A DNA stretch of 64,000 nt, taken from the NCBI RefSeq assembly GCF_000513275.1, contig NZ_CBVJ010000082.1:1-64000 (forward strand). The letters run 5' to 3'. Positions 34,958 through 45,033 of this stretch are shown here, piece by piece. The notes beneath the pieces are model-generated. The model saw nothing but the letters and a program-made list of their open reading frames with translations, did no database searches and was not told the origin of the DNA. The position numbers and the translations under genes are program-made. Source of the DNA: Paenibacillus gorillae (GTDB lineage: Bacteria; Bacillota; Bacilli; Paenibacillales; Paenibacillaceae). The number at the start of each line of letters is the position of its first letter. Position 1 is the stretch's first letter.

Positions 34958-37591
34958 TCATATCACATTTGATTGGGCTAGAACCAGTTCTTCCGCAAGT
35001 TTCAGCGCTTCTTCCAGTTTCGAAGCGTCCTTACCGCCTGCTTGGGCCATATCCGGGCGCCCGCCGCCGCTGCCGCCGCAGTGAACTGCTGCCTCTTTAA
35101 TGATCTTGCCAGCATGGTAGCCTTTCTTCACCAAATCGGCTGATACCGCTGCTACGAGATTGACTTTATCCTCTTGAACGGCACCAAGCACGATGACCGC
35201 CGATGGCAGCTTCAGCTTCAGCTCGTCCGCAATACCGCGCAGTGCGTCCATGGAAGGCGCGCTAACTTTTGCAGCCAGTACAGTAACTTCGCCAATTGTT
35301 TTTGCCTGATCCTCGAGCGAGCCCGCTTCAATCCGGCTCAGCTTCGCTTGGAGCGATTCATTCTCGCGTCCCAGCTCTTTCACTTGACCGAACAGCGCTT
35401 CAATCCGTTTCGGAACGTCATTTGCATTGGCTTTCAGCAGGCTCGAAGCTTGCTTCAGAAGGTCCAGCTGACCTTCCATATAGCTGTAAGCATGACGGCC
35501 AGTTACCGCTTCGATCCGGCGAACGCCCGATCCGATGCCGCTTTCGCCAAGCAGCTTGAACAGTCCGATTTGCGAAGTGTTCCCTACATGACAGCCGCCG
35601 CACAGCTCGATGCTGTATTTGCCGACTTGTACGACGCGTACGACATCGCCGTATTTCTCGCCGAACAGCGCCATCGCTCCCATTGCTTTTGCATCAGCAA
35701 TCGCCTTGCTTTCGATGACAACACTCGTGCCGAGCCATACTTGCTCGTTAACACGGCGTTCGATTTCCGTCAGCTCCTCCGGCGTAATGCTGCCGAAGTG
35801 GGAGAAGTCAAAGCGGAGACGATCAGCTTCAACGAGCGAGCCTGCTTGGTTGACATGGTCGCCAAGCACTTCTTTGAGCGCTTTATGAAGCAAGTGAGTC
35901 GCCGTATGGTTTTTGATGATATCTTCGCGGACAGAGCGTGCTACTGTCGCTTCTACCTTTTCACCTGTGCGAACCGTACCGGACACGACCACCGCATGAT
36001 GAACATTTTGTCCATGAGGCGCTTTCGTTACATCCTCTACCTGCAGCTCGAAGCCTTTGCCGGTAATGGTGCCCCGGTCGCCGATTTGGCCGCCGCTCTC
36101 CGCATAGAAAGGAGTACGGTCCAACAGCACAAGCACCTTGCTGCCTTCACCTGCAAGATCAACCAGAGCATCGTCGATAACGATCGCCGTAATCGCAGAC
36201 TCCGTTACGAGTTCATTATAGCCAACAAACTCGCTTTTAACCGTTAATTCGCCGAGCGGACCGCCTTGAACCTTCATGCTGCCCGTATCCTGACGAGCAG
36301 CGCGGGCACGTTCCCGCTGTCCTTCCATCGCTGCATCAAAGCCTTCGCGGTCAACCGTCATACCATTCTCGGAAGCGAAGTCCTCCGTCAAGTCAAACGG
36401 GAAGCCGTAAGTGTCATACAGTTTGAAGGCGTCGTCGCCGTTGATTTCTGTTGAACCAGCTTTACGAGCGGCTTCAACCAGCTCCGACAACATAGCCAAG
36501 CCATCCGACAGCGTTTCATGGAAACGCTCTTCCTCAGTGCGGATGACACGCTCGATAAATTCGCGTTTTTCCACCACTTCCGGATAGTAGACGCCCATCA
36601 CTTCGCCAACTGTAGAGGTCAGCTCGTACAGGAACGGACGGTCGATGCCGATCGTTTTTCCGTAACGGACTGCACGGCGGAGCAGACGGCGGATGATGTA
36701 TCCGCGGCCTTCGTTAGAAGGCATTACGCCGTCGCCTACTGCGAATGCAACAGTACGGATATGGTCGGCAATTACTTTCAATGCCACGTCATGCTCTTCA
36801 TTAACATGGTATTTTACGCCAGCAATGCTGCAAGTTTGCTCGATAATCGGTACGAACAAGTCCGTATCAAAGTTCGAATCGACATCTTGAAGAATGGAAG
36901 CAAAACGCTCCAGACCTGCGCCTGTATCGATATTTTTGTTCGGAAGCGGCGTGTAGCTGCCGTCCTTGTTATGGTTGAATTGCGAGAATACGAGGTTCCA
37001 TACTTCCAAGAAGCGCTCATTCTCTCCGCCCGGCCAGCATTCAGGATCGTTCAGATCACCGTATTTGTCGCCGCGGTCATAGAAAATTTCGGTACAAGGG
37101 CCGCAAGGACCTTCGCCGATATCCCAGAAGTTCTCTTCCAGCTTATAGATGCGTTCCAGCGGTACGCCGATTTTCTCGTTCCAGAACTTCAGCGCTTCTT
37201 CATCTTCGGTGTACACCGTAACTGAGAGGCGCTCCGGATCAAAGCCAATCCACTCCTTGCCCGTCAGAAACTCCCATGCCCAAGTAATGGCTTCTTCTTT
37301 GAAGTAGTCGCCGATGGAGAAGTTGCCCAGCATTTCGAAAAACGTATGGTGACGGCGTGTTTTGCCCACATTCTCGATATCATTCGTACGAATACACTTT
37401 TGCGAGTTCGTAATGCGCGGATTTTCCGGAATCACGCGACCGTCGAAATAAGCCTTCAACGGCGCCATGCCAGCATTGATCCACAACAGCGACGGATCGT
37501 TGTGCGGGACAAGCGATGCGCTTGGCTCGATTTTATGGCCTTTGCTTTCGAAAAACTGCAGCCATTTGGAACGGATTTCACTAGCTTTCAT
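34958..37591 (-). CDS. alaS: alanyl-tRNA synthetase
   Basis: AlaS charges tRNA-Ala. The 877 residues match the usual length. Seen: class II catalytic core with [20 protein letters not shown] near 60 and [14 protein letters not shown] following, the editing domain with [11 protein letters not shown] near 570 and the zinc-site [13 protein letters not shown] near 670, and the C-Ala domain ending [18 protein letters not shown] 37591 has GGAGG 10 nt upstream; the frame extends 60 nt further into the leader. It is preceded by a T-box leader and a near-consensus promoter, so transcription should respond to uncharged tRNA-Ala. Confidence 0.97.
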   Translation of the reverse strand: MKASEIRSKWLQFFESKGHKIEPSASLVPHNDPSLLWINAGMAPLKAYFDGRVIPENPRITNSQKCIRTNDIENVGKTRRHHTFFEMLGNFSIGDYFKEEAITWAWEFLTGKEWIGFDPERLSVTVYTEDEEALKFWNEKIGVPLERIYKLEENFWDIGEGPCGPCTEIFYDRGDKYGDLNDPECWPGGENERFLEVWNLVFSQFNHNKDGSYTPLPNKNIDTGAGLERFASILQDVDSNFDTDLFVPIIEQTCSIAGVKYHVNEEHDVALKVIADHIRTVAFAVGDGVMPSNEGRGYIIRRLLRRAVRYGKTIGIDRPFLYELTSTVGEVMGVYYPEVVEKREFIERVIRTEEERFHETLSDGLAMLSELVEAARKAGSTEINGDDAFKLYDTYGFPFDLTEDFASENGMTVDREGFDAAMEGQRERARAARQDTGSMKVQGGPLGELTVKSEFVGYNELVTESAITAIVIDDALVDLAGEGSKVLVLLDRTPFYAESGGQIGDRGTITGKGFELQVEDVTKAPHGQNVHHAVVVSGTVRTGEKVEATVARSVREDIIKNHTATHLLHKALKEVLGDHVNQAGSLVEADRLRFDFSHFGSITPEELTEIERRVNEQVWLGTSVVIESKAIADAKAMGAMALFGEKYGDVVRVVQVGKYSIELCGGCHVGNTSQIGLFKLLGESGIGSGVRRIEAVTGRHAYSYMEGQLDLLKQASSLLKANANDVPKRIEALFGQVKELGRENESLQAKLSRIEAGSLEDQAKTIGEVTVLAAKVSAPSMDALRGIADELKLKLPSAVIVLGAVQEDKVNLVAAVSADLVKKGYHAGKIIKEAAVHCGGSGGGRPDMAQAGGKDASKLEEALKLAEELVLAQSNVI

Positions 37592-37651
37592 TGTTGATAC
37601 GCCTCCATTATTTTCGGATTTTCTTTTGTTCGCTAATGCGAATGAAAACAT

Positions 37652-37924
37652 AAAAAAGCCCCTGTCAGAGACAGGGACGAATTCACGATCGCGGTACCAC
37701 CCTGGTTATCGCTCTGCCGGATTTGCAATCTGTTGTGCAAATGGGCCTATGAGCAATCGCCTTATGCGGACGTTAACGGATCCACCCGGTGAAGTTTGTT
37801 CACACTCCGAAATTAGCTTCGGCCGTTCTTCGCCATAAGAGCTTTCTCAGCCATCGCCTTGTCAGGCGAAGAAGCTCTCTCTCTAGTTGACGGGCTGCGG
37901 CTTACTTCTTTTTCATCAACGTTT
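37652..37924 (-). ncRNA. T-box leader of alaS
   Basis: The minus-strand leader of about 270 nt contains the T-box core AGGGTGGTACCGCG (about 37690-37703), which pairs with the tRNA acceptor end in the antiterminator. Next comes a terminator CCCTGTC-TCT-GACAGGG with TTTTTT at about 37652-37675. Upstream lie stem I-like segments with AGAGAGAGC and GCTGAGAAAGCTC. Alanine codons (GCC, GCT) occur in the stem I region, but I could not place the specifier with certainty. Known mechanism: uncharged tRNA stabilises the antiterminator and allows readthrough. Confidence 0.93.
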
Positions 37925-37930
37925 GTATAA

Positions 37931-37959
37931 AGTATATCGGCCGTTATGGCCGCTGTCAA
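37931..37959 (-). promoter_or_regulatory. sigma-A promoter of alaS
   Basis: On the minus strand TTGACA (37959-37954) and TATACT (37936-37931) are 17 bp apart. Transcription should start near 37924, at the beginning of the T-box leader. The -35 box overlaps the stop codon of the upstream yrrI-like gene. The spacer itself is palindromic (CGGCCATAACGGCCG). Confidence 0.85.
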
Positions 37960-39026
37960 ATAATCTTTCTGCGCACATAGTACGCGAACATATGCTGAAC
38001 GACTACCTTCAAAGCGGCGAAGATCGGCACCGCCAAAATCATCCCGACGATGCCCGCAATCTCGCCTCCCACAAGCAATGCGAAGATGATTGAAAGCGGG
38101 TGCATATGGAGCGTTCTCCCCACAACCTGCGGCGAAACGACGTTGCTCTCGAGAATTTGGCAGATGACGTTAATGACCGCAACCAGAATGACCAGCTTGA
38201 CGGATACGGTAGACGCCACAAGCAGTGCCGGAGCTGCTCCGAAAAACGGCCCCAGGTACGGAATGATATTTGTGACTGCCACGATAGCCGCAAGCAGCAG
38301 CGGATATGGCAAATCAATTATCACATAGCCGATATAGGCCAAAATACCGACGATGCCGCAGACGATAAATTGTCCCCGAATATAGCTGCCAAGCGCAGAG
38401 TCGATATCCTTTAGCAGTCTGACTGCATTTTTACGGTGAGCTTTGGGCACATACGTAATGACCGTCCGCTCGAACACATCAAAATCCTTTAATATGTAGA
38501 AAGCTAGAAAAGGAATAATGAACGCGATGAACAGGGCACTGACGACCGAGCCGATGTTATTGACGAAATGGATCAGCGTTTCGGATAGCTTTTTCTCCAT
38601 ATGGACCAGCGATTTATTAATACCATCCCGGAAGCTCTCCGGCAGGAAAGATGAATTGTTCATATCTGTGACGAGGTTCTGTGCCCGCATCGTCAAATCC
38701 GGCACATGATGGTTAAGCTCCTGCACCTGCTCAACGAACATCGGAATGACGTTCACCAGCACGACGGCCAGTCCCGCACAAAAAACGGCGTAGATCAGCA
38801 ATACAGCGATCGTTCGCGGCACTCTCCGTGAATGCAGCATGGACACTACTGGATTGAGGACGTAAGAAATGATCATGGCGATTAGAAAAGGCGCGAGTAT
38901 CGCTTTAAAAAATACGTACAGGTGAATAATGATCGGTTTGACGAGCAGCAGCAAGTATAAGGCCAGCAATCCCAGTATTAAGTAAACAAGCCAAACGAAC
39001 AGACGGCTTTTCGTAAACCGTTCCAT
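37956..39026 (-). CDS. yrrI: AI-2E family transporter (YrrI-like)
   Basis: A polytopic membrane protein of about 356 residues with the same overall plan as the one at 23.7 kb but a different sequence. The N-terminus FTKSRLFVWLVYLILGLLAL leads into four helices, with YVLNPVVSMLHSRRVPRTIA near 70 and NIIPYLGPFFGAAPALL near 270. The start is ambiguous: ATG 39026 follows GGGGGGTG at 8 nt, GTG 39044 follows GAGGGG at 9 nt, and ATG 39050 lies too near that site. Gene order yrrI-alaS matches B. subtilis. Substrate unknown. Confidence 0.85.
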   Translation of the reverse strand: MERFTKSRLFVWLVYLILGLLALYLLLLVKPIIIHLYVFFKAILAPFLIAMIISYVLNPVVSMLHSRRVPRTIAVLLIYAVFCAGLAVVLVNVIPMFVEQVQELNHHVPDLTMRAQNLVTDMNNSSFLPESFRDGINKSLVHMEKKLSETLIHFVNNIGSVVSALFIAFIIPFLAFYILKDFDVFERTVITYVPKAHRKNAVRLLKDIDSALGSYIRGQFIVCGIVGILAYIGYVIIDLPYPLLLAAIVAVTNIIPYLGPFFGAAPALLVASTVSVKLVILVAVINVICQILESNVVSPQVVGRTLHMHPLSIIFALLVGGEIAGIVGMILAVPIFAALKVVVQHMFAYYVRRKII

Positions 39027-39163
39027 CGCCTGCACCCCCCGCACTTTCATATACCCCTCCCGGGGACAGTCGCGATTACGGCTGCGGGCCGCATCTGATA
39101 CAGTATATGTACAAGCGGGGAGGTTCATCCATCTGGGTGGAAAAGCGTTCGCAACAGCCGGGG

Positions 39164-39276
39164 TCGCTGCGCGTTTCGGTCCGTGCTGCCGTTCTTGATT
39201 CCAATTTCCCCATCGCTTTCACGATGAAAATGGATTGAATCTGCAAAAAGTCAGCACGAACTCGAAACGCTCCGCT
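39164..39276 (+). repeat. dispersed palindromic element A, copy A4
   Basis: Runs TCGCTGCGCGTTTCGGTCCG ... CTCGAAACGCTCCGCT. The left arm here has CGTGCTG where A1 has CATGCTG, and the right arm has CAGCACG where A1 has CAGCCTG. The change therefore restores a continuous stem. It lies upstream of yrrI, in the 419-bp gap before hxlR. No B element is seen here. Confidence 0.85.
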
Positions 39277-39326
39277 CACCCTTGCTTGCTGTGAACTTTT
39301 ACCCACCTTACTTCAAAGCCTAGGGT

Positions 39327-39364
39327 GGTTGCATTTCGGTTCATACTGCCGTTCTTCAATCCCC
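39327..39364 (+). repeat. element A, 5' fragment (A5)
   Basis: GCATTTCGGTTCATACTGCC followed by GTTCTTCAATCCCC matches the first 35 bp of element A and then stops. It lies about 50 bp after A4 and 80 bp before the hxlR start. Confidence 0.6.
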
Positions 39365-39445
39365 CTCAACTATTACAACATGCGAACCTTTTCATGCTAT
39401 AGTTCAAATACATTCAAAAGTACGGGACGGTAAAAGGAGTACACG

Positions 39446-39829
39446 ATGAAAAAAGAATATAATAATCAAGTTGAAGTAGTTTTAGATATCATCGGCGGTA
39501 AATGGAAATCTCATATTATATATCACTTAGCAAGTGGTCCGACACGAACTGGTGAGTTAAAACATTTAGTTACAGGCATTACACAAAAAATGCTGATCGA
39601 ACAATTAAAAGAACTCGAAACAGATGGCTTAATTAATAGAAAAGTATTTAATCAAGTTCCGCCAAAAGTTGAATATTCCCTTACGGATTATGGTGCATCA
39701 TTGAGGGATGTCTTAAAAGTAGTCTGTGAGTGGGCGGATGAATATGTGAATTATAGATACCCCGCTGGTGAAGTCTCAATAAAAACTAAAGAACATGATG
39801 TTTCTCCAAGATCTTCTAGTAATAGCTAA
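39446..39829 (+). CDS. HxlR family transcriptional regulator
   Basis: A 127-residue winged-helix regulator. The diagnostic HxlR start VEVVLDIIGGKWKSHIIYHL (residues 9-28) is followed by TRTGELKHLVTGITQKMLIE, the recognition region, and VEYSLTDYG near 75. ATG 39446 has AAAAGGAG upstream. Codon use is clearly more A/T-rich than in neighbours (many AAA, TTA and AAT codons), like the convergent oxidoreductase gene, suggesting a shared recent acquisition. Members often sense redox or reactive carbonyls and control reductases nearby; control of the neighbour is inferred. Confidence 0.9.
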   Translation: MKKEYNNQVEVVLDIIGGKWKSHIIYHLASGPTRTGELKHLVTGITQKMLIEQLKELETDGLINRKVFNQVPPKVEYSLTDYGASLRDVLKVVCEWADEYVNYRYPAGEVSIKTKEHDVSPRSSSNS

Positions 39830-39836
39830 TAAAACG

Positions 39837-39880
39837 GTTAGCTCAAATCATTCACCATCAGAATGAATAGCTGAGCTAAC
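39837..39880. terminator. terminator between hxlR and oxidoreductase genes
   Basis: GTTAGCTCA (39837-39845) pairs with TGAGCTAAC (39872-39880), with an inner CATTC/GAATG stem. The minus strand continues CGTTTTATT, so it mainly serves the oxidoreductase gene. Confidence 0.7.
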
Positions 39881-39943
39881 TTGGTGATATGGAGCATCTG
39901 ATTCATAAAGTATAACTGGGAAGCTGATTATAAACGTTAAAAG

Positions 39944-40918
39944 TTAGTCCAATCTAAAAACAATCTTTCCCATTGCTTTCCGTGAAGTGAGACGTGCAAT
40001 GGCTTGGTCCCATTGTTCTATTGAATAGGAAGAATCGACAATTGGACGAATTTGTCCCTCTTCAGCAAGCTGTACAATATGCTGCAGTGCTGATTGTGTA
40101 ATATCTTCAGGCACGTTATATATACTAAAACCAATAATCTTTCGGGACTTTGCCAATAGATCCATTAAATTAAGCTCTATTTCCATTCCAGCAGCATAAC
40201 CAACACTAACTAGCCGGCCATCTTGCGTTAAAGATTGAAGCAACTGAATGGTTACATCATTGCCTACAGGGTCAATTGCCAGATTAATTCCCTGGCCATT
40301 CGTAATGCGATCAATCCCTTCTATAATTCCTTCCTGAGCAAGGTTAATGATTGCTTCTGGCTTAGCGGATGAGGCTTGTTTTACTTTCTCGTCCGAAGAA
40401 ACAATAGCAATAGGTTTAGCTCCTAACGCTTTGGCAAGTTGAATGGACGCATAACCAACAGAGCCTGTCGCACCTCCTACAGCTACCCACTCTCCTTTTT
40501 TTAGTTCACCTGAATAAACCAATGCTAAATACGAAGTTAAATAGGCGACGGGCAAAGCTGCTCCTTCTTCAAAACTGAAATTTTGCGGAAGTGGAATTAG
40601 CTGATTCTCTGGAACAGCAATTAATTCTTGGTGAGTACCGTCTTGGCTTACACCAAGCGATCCGCCTTGAATTATGACTTTTGTTCCTGCAGCAAATTTT
40701 GAGGAAACTTCTATCAATCCTGCTCCTTCATTTCCAAGAATAAGGGGCGGTTGTTTAGCAAATGGCAGTTTTCCAGCCTTGACCGTTAAATCAAGCGGGT
40801 TTAATGCTGCAGCGTGAACTCTAACCAAAGCTTCGCCTGTCTTTGGTATTGGTGCATCCTTTGTTTCAATGATCATTTCGGAGTTTTCTCCGAACTGTTT
40901 AACGACCAGAGCCTTCAT
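39944..40918 (-). CDS. zinc-independent medium-chain alcohol dehydrogenase / quinone oxidoreductase
   Basis: A 324-residue MDR-superfamily reductase. The N-terminal GroES-like domain begins MKALVVKQFGENSEMII and has AAALNPLDLTVKAGKLP near 40. The NAD(P)-binding domain has the glycine motif VAVGGATGSVGYASIQLAKALG near 140 (in part). No zinc-ligand cluster is seen, which points to the quinone-oxidoreductase/enoyl-reductase group. ATG 40918 has GGAGGG 6 nt upstream; the frame extends 147 nt further without a matching signal. It is A/T-rich like hxlR, with which it is convergent. The substrate is unknown. Confidence 0.87.
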   Translation of the reverse strand: MKALVVKQFGENSEMIIETKDAPIPKTGEALVRVHAAALNPLDLTVKAGKLPFAKQPPLILGNEGAGLIEVSSKFAAGTKVIIQGGSLGVSQDGTHQELIAVPENQLIPLPQNFSFEEGAALPVAYLTSYLALVYSGELKKGEWVAVGGATGSVGYASIQLAKALGAKPIAIVSSDEKVKQASSAKPEAIINLAQEGIIEGIDRITNGQGINLAIDPVGNDVTIQLLQSLTQDGRLVSVGYAAGMEIELNLMDLLAKSRKIIGFSIYNVPEDITQSALQHIVQLAEEGQIRPIVDSSYSIEQWDQAIARLTSRKAMGKIVFRLD

Positions 40919-41097
40919 TTGGTTCCCTCCATAAAACGAACTATTGTCCTTTAGGCCCTCAGTTGAATTAACAATATAGGACTGACAACAGAGCCTATTA
41001 TGGGACAGCACAAGTTCATTGAATAGTACCCACTTTTCCGTGATATAGACACGAAAAAGTAACAATTGGATGCCTAAAGGGATAAATAGTTAGCAAC

Positions 41098-41125
41098 AAA
41101 AAAACGCCCCCTAGTCAGGGAGCGT
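41098..41125 (-). terminator. terminator after the zinc-ribbon gene
   Basis: On the minus strand ACGCTCCCT pairs with AGGGGGCGT (one mismatch) around GACT and is followed by TTTTTTT. Confidence 0.85.
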
Positions 41126-41148
41126 AGCTTCATCATGCATATGCAATT

Positions 41149-41346
41149 TTAATTGGCATGGATTTGCGGCATTTCCTCTTCGAAGAACAAGTCGTCGAGG
41201 GAGCTTAGCGTGCCATCCTCTTCCACCTGGTAGACCGACATTTTCTCACCGTTCACTGTCAGCTCAATGAAGCAGCCCCAGCAATAAAATTGATGGGAAC
41301 CGATTTTACCAATATCTTTGGAATTGCAATTGGGACATCTCATCAT
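41149..41346 (-). CDS. small zinc-ribbon protein
   Basis: A 65-residue protein with two CxxC pairs, CPNC at residues 4-7 and CWGC near 22-25, spaced as in a zinc ribbon. An acidic C-terminal half (LSSLDDLFFEEEMPQ) follows. ATG 41346 has AGGGAG 9 nt upstream, and the gene follows the yrrD-like gene by 3 bp, so it is a real coding gene. The family is widespread in Paenibacillus-like genomes to my knowledge, but I know of no function. Cytoplasmic nucleic-acid or protein contact is a guess from the fold only. Confidence 0.8.
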   Translation of the reverse strand: MMRCPNCNSKDIGKIGSHQFYCWGCFIELTVNGEKMSVYQVEEDGTLSSLDDLFFEEEMPQIHAN

Positions 41347-41349
41347 CTT

Positions 41350-41895
41350 TCATTTCTCCCTATATTCTGAATTGGAAGCTGCGACAGGCTCCAATTCCGC
41401 TTCACTGACAGCAGGAACAATAATCGCGTCTTCCCCGAGCAGCACGGCCTCCGGATCTTCCGGGGCTCTCAGCCATTTGCGCCCTTCCATCAGATCCGAT
41501 ATAAAACCATCCGTAAGCTCATAGCCTACTATTTGTGTACCCTGAAACGGGTAAAAATAAACATCGGACACCCGCCCAAGCTGCAAGCCTTGAACGGTTA
41601 CGACCGGCAAGTCTTTCAATTTCACGACTCCGGTATCGAAGGATCTAAGGATTTCAGCCGGTTTTGCCGGCTTTACCGCTTCTTCTCCAGAGATAAGCAC
41701 CGCGTCCTCGCCGCAGGTCAGCACATTCGACCATTGTACCACCAGCACGCCCGTTCCGAACCATTTCTCATTCGAGAGAACGAGTCCGAGCAGCTTCCAA
41801 TGCTCATCAAACCATGCATCCCTTACCACACCAGCATGTTTGCCAGAATGAATGACGATGACGGGAAGTCCGATTAGTTGTTGAAGTTTGATCAC
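41350..41895 (-). CDS. yrrD: PRC-barrel domain protein (YrrD-like)
   Basis: A 181-residue protein with two PRC-barrel repeats: IKLQQLIGLPVIVIHSGKHAG (in part) opens the first, and KLKDLPVVTVQGLQLGRVSDVYF near residue 92 opens the second. It resembles B. subtilis YrrD, of unknown function, encoded in the same neighbourhood. The start is GTG 41895, 14 nt after TAGGAGG, which overlaps the yrvO stop; the spacing is long, so translation is probably coupled. The C-terminus ends in an acidic/alanine-rich tail. Confidence 0.82.
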   Translation of the reverse strand: MIKLQQLIGLPVIVIHSGKHAGVVRDAWFDEHWKLLGLVLSNEKWFGTGVLVVQWSNVLTCGEDAVLISGEEAVKPAKPAEILRSFDTGVVKLKDLPVVTVQGLQLGRVSDVYFYPFQGTQIVGYELTDGFISDLMEGRKWLRAPEDPEAVLLGEDAIIVPAVSEAELEPVAASNSEYREK

Positions 41896-41913
41896 GCTGC
41901 GTTCGGAGGCCTC

Positions 41914-43068
41914 CTAGACGTTAGTACGGACACGCGCGGAAATCGTTCCAACGATTTTCGCAGCGTCTTCCAGTTCCTCCACAGTATTCCCCAAACCGAA
42001 GCTAAATCGAACAGCGGAATTCAATCTTTCTTCAGACAAATTCATTGCGCGAAGCACATGAGACCGCTCCAGTGCGCCCGACGTGCAGGCGGAGCCGCTA
42101 GAAGCAGCAATGCCTGCCAGATCGAGGCTCATTAACATCGTCTCTGTATCAATCCCGATAAAGCTGAGATTGATAATATGCGGCAGGGAGTTATTCTCAT
42201 CGCCGTTAACGACGATCTCAACGTCTGGCAGAGCGGTTTTTAACCGCTCTATCCACTCCTTACGAAGCTTGTCCATCGAAAGTTGCTTTTCCGCACGATT
42301 GTTCACACAAATGTCAACAGCTTTAGCGAAACCGGCAATGCCTGCGACGTTTTCCGTCCCCGGCCTCCGCTTTCGCTCCTGTGATCCGCCATGCGCAATC
42401 GGCTCGAACGGAGTTCCGTTCGCAATATAAAGCGCTCCTACTCCTTGCGGGCCGTTAATTTTATGAGCGGAAAAGCTCATGAAATCAACGGGGAGCTGCT
42501 GCAGCCGATAATCCAGCAACCCGAAGGATTGTACCGCATCAACGTGAAAAAGCACGCCTTGTGCTTTCGCAACAGCTCCGATCGCCTCAATCGGATTCAG
42601 CGTGCCTACTTCATTGTTCCCGTGCATAATCGTAATCAGACCGGTTTCCGGCGTAATCGCAGCCGCAACATCCTCCGGCGACACCTTACCTGTACCGTCG
42701 ACGGGTAAGTAAGTGACACTGAAGCCTTCGCGGCTCAAAAATTCACATGTATGAAGAACCGCATGATGCTCAGCAGTTGATGTAATAATGTGGGTTTTCC
42801 CGAGTTTTCTCATCGCCATGGCTGCTCCGATAACCGCGGCGTTGTCACTTTCCGTTCCGCCGGACGTAAATACAAGCTCGGTTGGCTTGCAGCCAAGAGC
42901 AGCCGCTATGGTATCGCGGGCACGGCTTACTTGCAGCTTCGCTTCACGGCCGAAAGCATGCATGCTCGACGGATTGCCGCCAGAACCTTGCATAATCGTC
43001 AGCATGGCGCTGGCAACTTCCGGATGCATGGGCGTTGTCGCCGCATGATCAAAATAATAGCTTTTCAT
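41914..43068 (-). CDS. yrvO: cysteine desulfurase (NifS/IscS-like, YrvO type)
   Basis: A 384-residue PLP enzyme that takes sulfur from cysteine. Visible are the start YFDHAATTPMHPEVASAM, the histidine stacking motif TSTAEHHAVLHTCEFL near 98, the PLP lysine in SFSAHKINGPQG near 205, and the catalytic cysteine loop ASSGSACTSGALERSHVL near 325. Adjacent mnmA (tRNA 2-thiolation) and cymR suggest it is the sulfur donor for MnmA, as shown for B. subtilis YrvO. ATG 43068 has AGAAGG upstream and follows cymR by 18 bp. Confidence 0.92.
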   Translation of the reverse strand: MKSYYFDHAATTPMHPEVASAMLTIMQGSGGNPSSMHAFGREAKLQVSRARDTIAAALGCKPTELVFTSGGTESDNAAVIGAAMAMRKLGKTHIITSTAEHHAVLHTCEFLSREGFSVTYLPVDGTGKVSPEDVAAAITPETGLITIMHGNNEVGTLNPIEAIGAVAKAQGVLFHVDAVQSFGLLDYRLQQLPVDFMSFSAHKINGPQGVGALYIANGTPFEPIAHGGSQERKRRPGTENVAGIAGFAKAVDICVNNRAEKQLSMDKLRKEWIERLKTALPDVEIVVNGDENNSLPHIINLSFIGIDTETMLMSLDLAGIAASSGSACTSGALERSHVLRAMNLSEERLNSAVRFSFGLGNTVEELEDAAKIVGTISARVRTNV

Positions 43069-43086
43069 ATCGCATACCTTCTTACA

Positions 43087-43506
43087 TTAAATGTAGAACA
43101 TATAGTTGTCGACTTTGCCTGCATCTTGAAATGTTACAAGATCGGCAAGTGTCGTCGAATCAAGCACCTCGGCAATGCTGTCACGGATACGCAGCCACAA
43201 GTCACGTTTTGCCGGGTCATCTTCTTCCGTGAAATCAACGGGCGAGATCGGCCCTTCCAAAATACGAATAATATCTCCGGCTGTAATCGTCTCTGGTTCT
43301 TTAGACAGGATGTAGCCGCCGTAAGCGCCGCGAATACTTTTCACTTGACCTGCATTACGCAGAGGCGCTACCAATTGCTCCAAATAGTGTTCGGAAAGCT
43401 GGTTACGCTCGGCAATGCTTTTGAGCGAAATCGGGCCTTCTCCGTATTTAGCCGCCAGCTCCATCATAATCGTTAGACCGTAACGGCCTTTCGTCGATAT
43501 TTTCAT
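43087..43506 (-). CDS. cymR: Rrf2-family regulator CymR (cysteine metabolism repressor)
   Basis: A 139-residue Rrf2 regulator. The N-terminus MKISTKGRYGLTIMMELAAK, the helix-turn-helix SLKSIAERNQLSEHYLEQL and the signature RGAYGGYILSKEPETITAGD (in part) closely match CymR. The C-terminal half lacks the three cysteines that bind Fe-S in IscR, consistent with CymR, which works with CysK instead. ATG 43506 has GAGGTG 6 nt upstream. It is divergent from mnmA and co-directional with yrvO, and probably controls sulfur uptake genes elsewhere. Confidence 0.9.
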   Translation of the reverse strand: MKISTKGRYGLTIMMELAAKYGEGPISLKSIAERNQLSEHYLEQLVAPLRNAGQVKSIRGAYGGYILSKEPETITAGDIIRILEGPISPVDFTEEDDPAKRDLWLRIRDSIAEVLDSTTLADLVTFQDAGKVDNYMFYI

Positions 43507-43730
43507 AATAGGCACCTCTCTTTGTTTAATTTACTAGCTTATGTGAATGTTTCCTTGATCTTATGTTATAAATCATGGTATTCCCATATCACATCTATGT
43601 TAACATATTCGGCAGCGAACATGCGAGAAAAGGTTTGGGCTTCCATGAAAAAGTTTTTCTTCTATGATACAATGGAACGAAGCTAGTTTCCTTCTTATAC
43701 GAAGAAGCCTGCTGGAAGTTTGCAAAATAA

Positions 43731-44885
<1,155 letters not shown>

Positions 44886-44950
44886 CCTCCACAAGTTTAT
44901 AGCAGCCCAATGTGTTTGAACCTATCGGGAACATCCTGCTTCTCAATAGA

Positions 44951-44992
44951 AAGGACCTCGAACTCCCGGCGAATGGGAAGAGGTCCTTTTTT
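44951..44992 (+). terminator. terminator of mnmA
   Basis: AAGGACCTC (44951-44959) pairs with GAGGTCCTT (44980-44988), with CCC/GGG continuing inside, followed by TTTTTT. Confidence 0.9.
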
Positions 44993-45033
44993 TTCGTACA
45001 ACAGTATAGAGTAATTTATAATCATTGAATCAA

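Noticed and set aside
35174..36247. 357-codon plus-strand frame opposite alaS
   Set aside because: Antisense to conserved alaS sequence; no family features.
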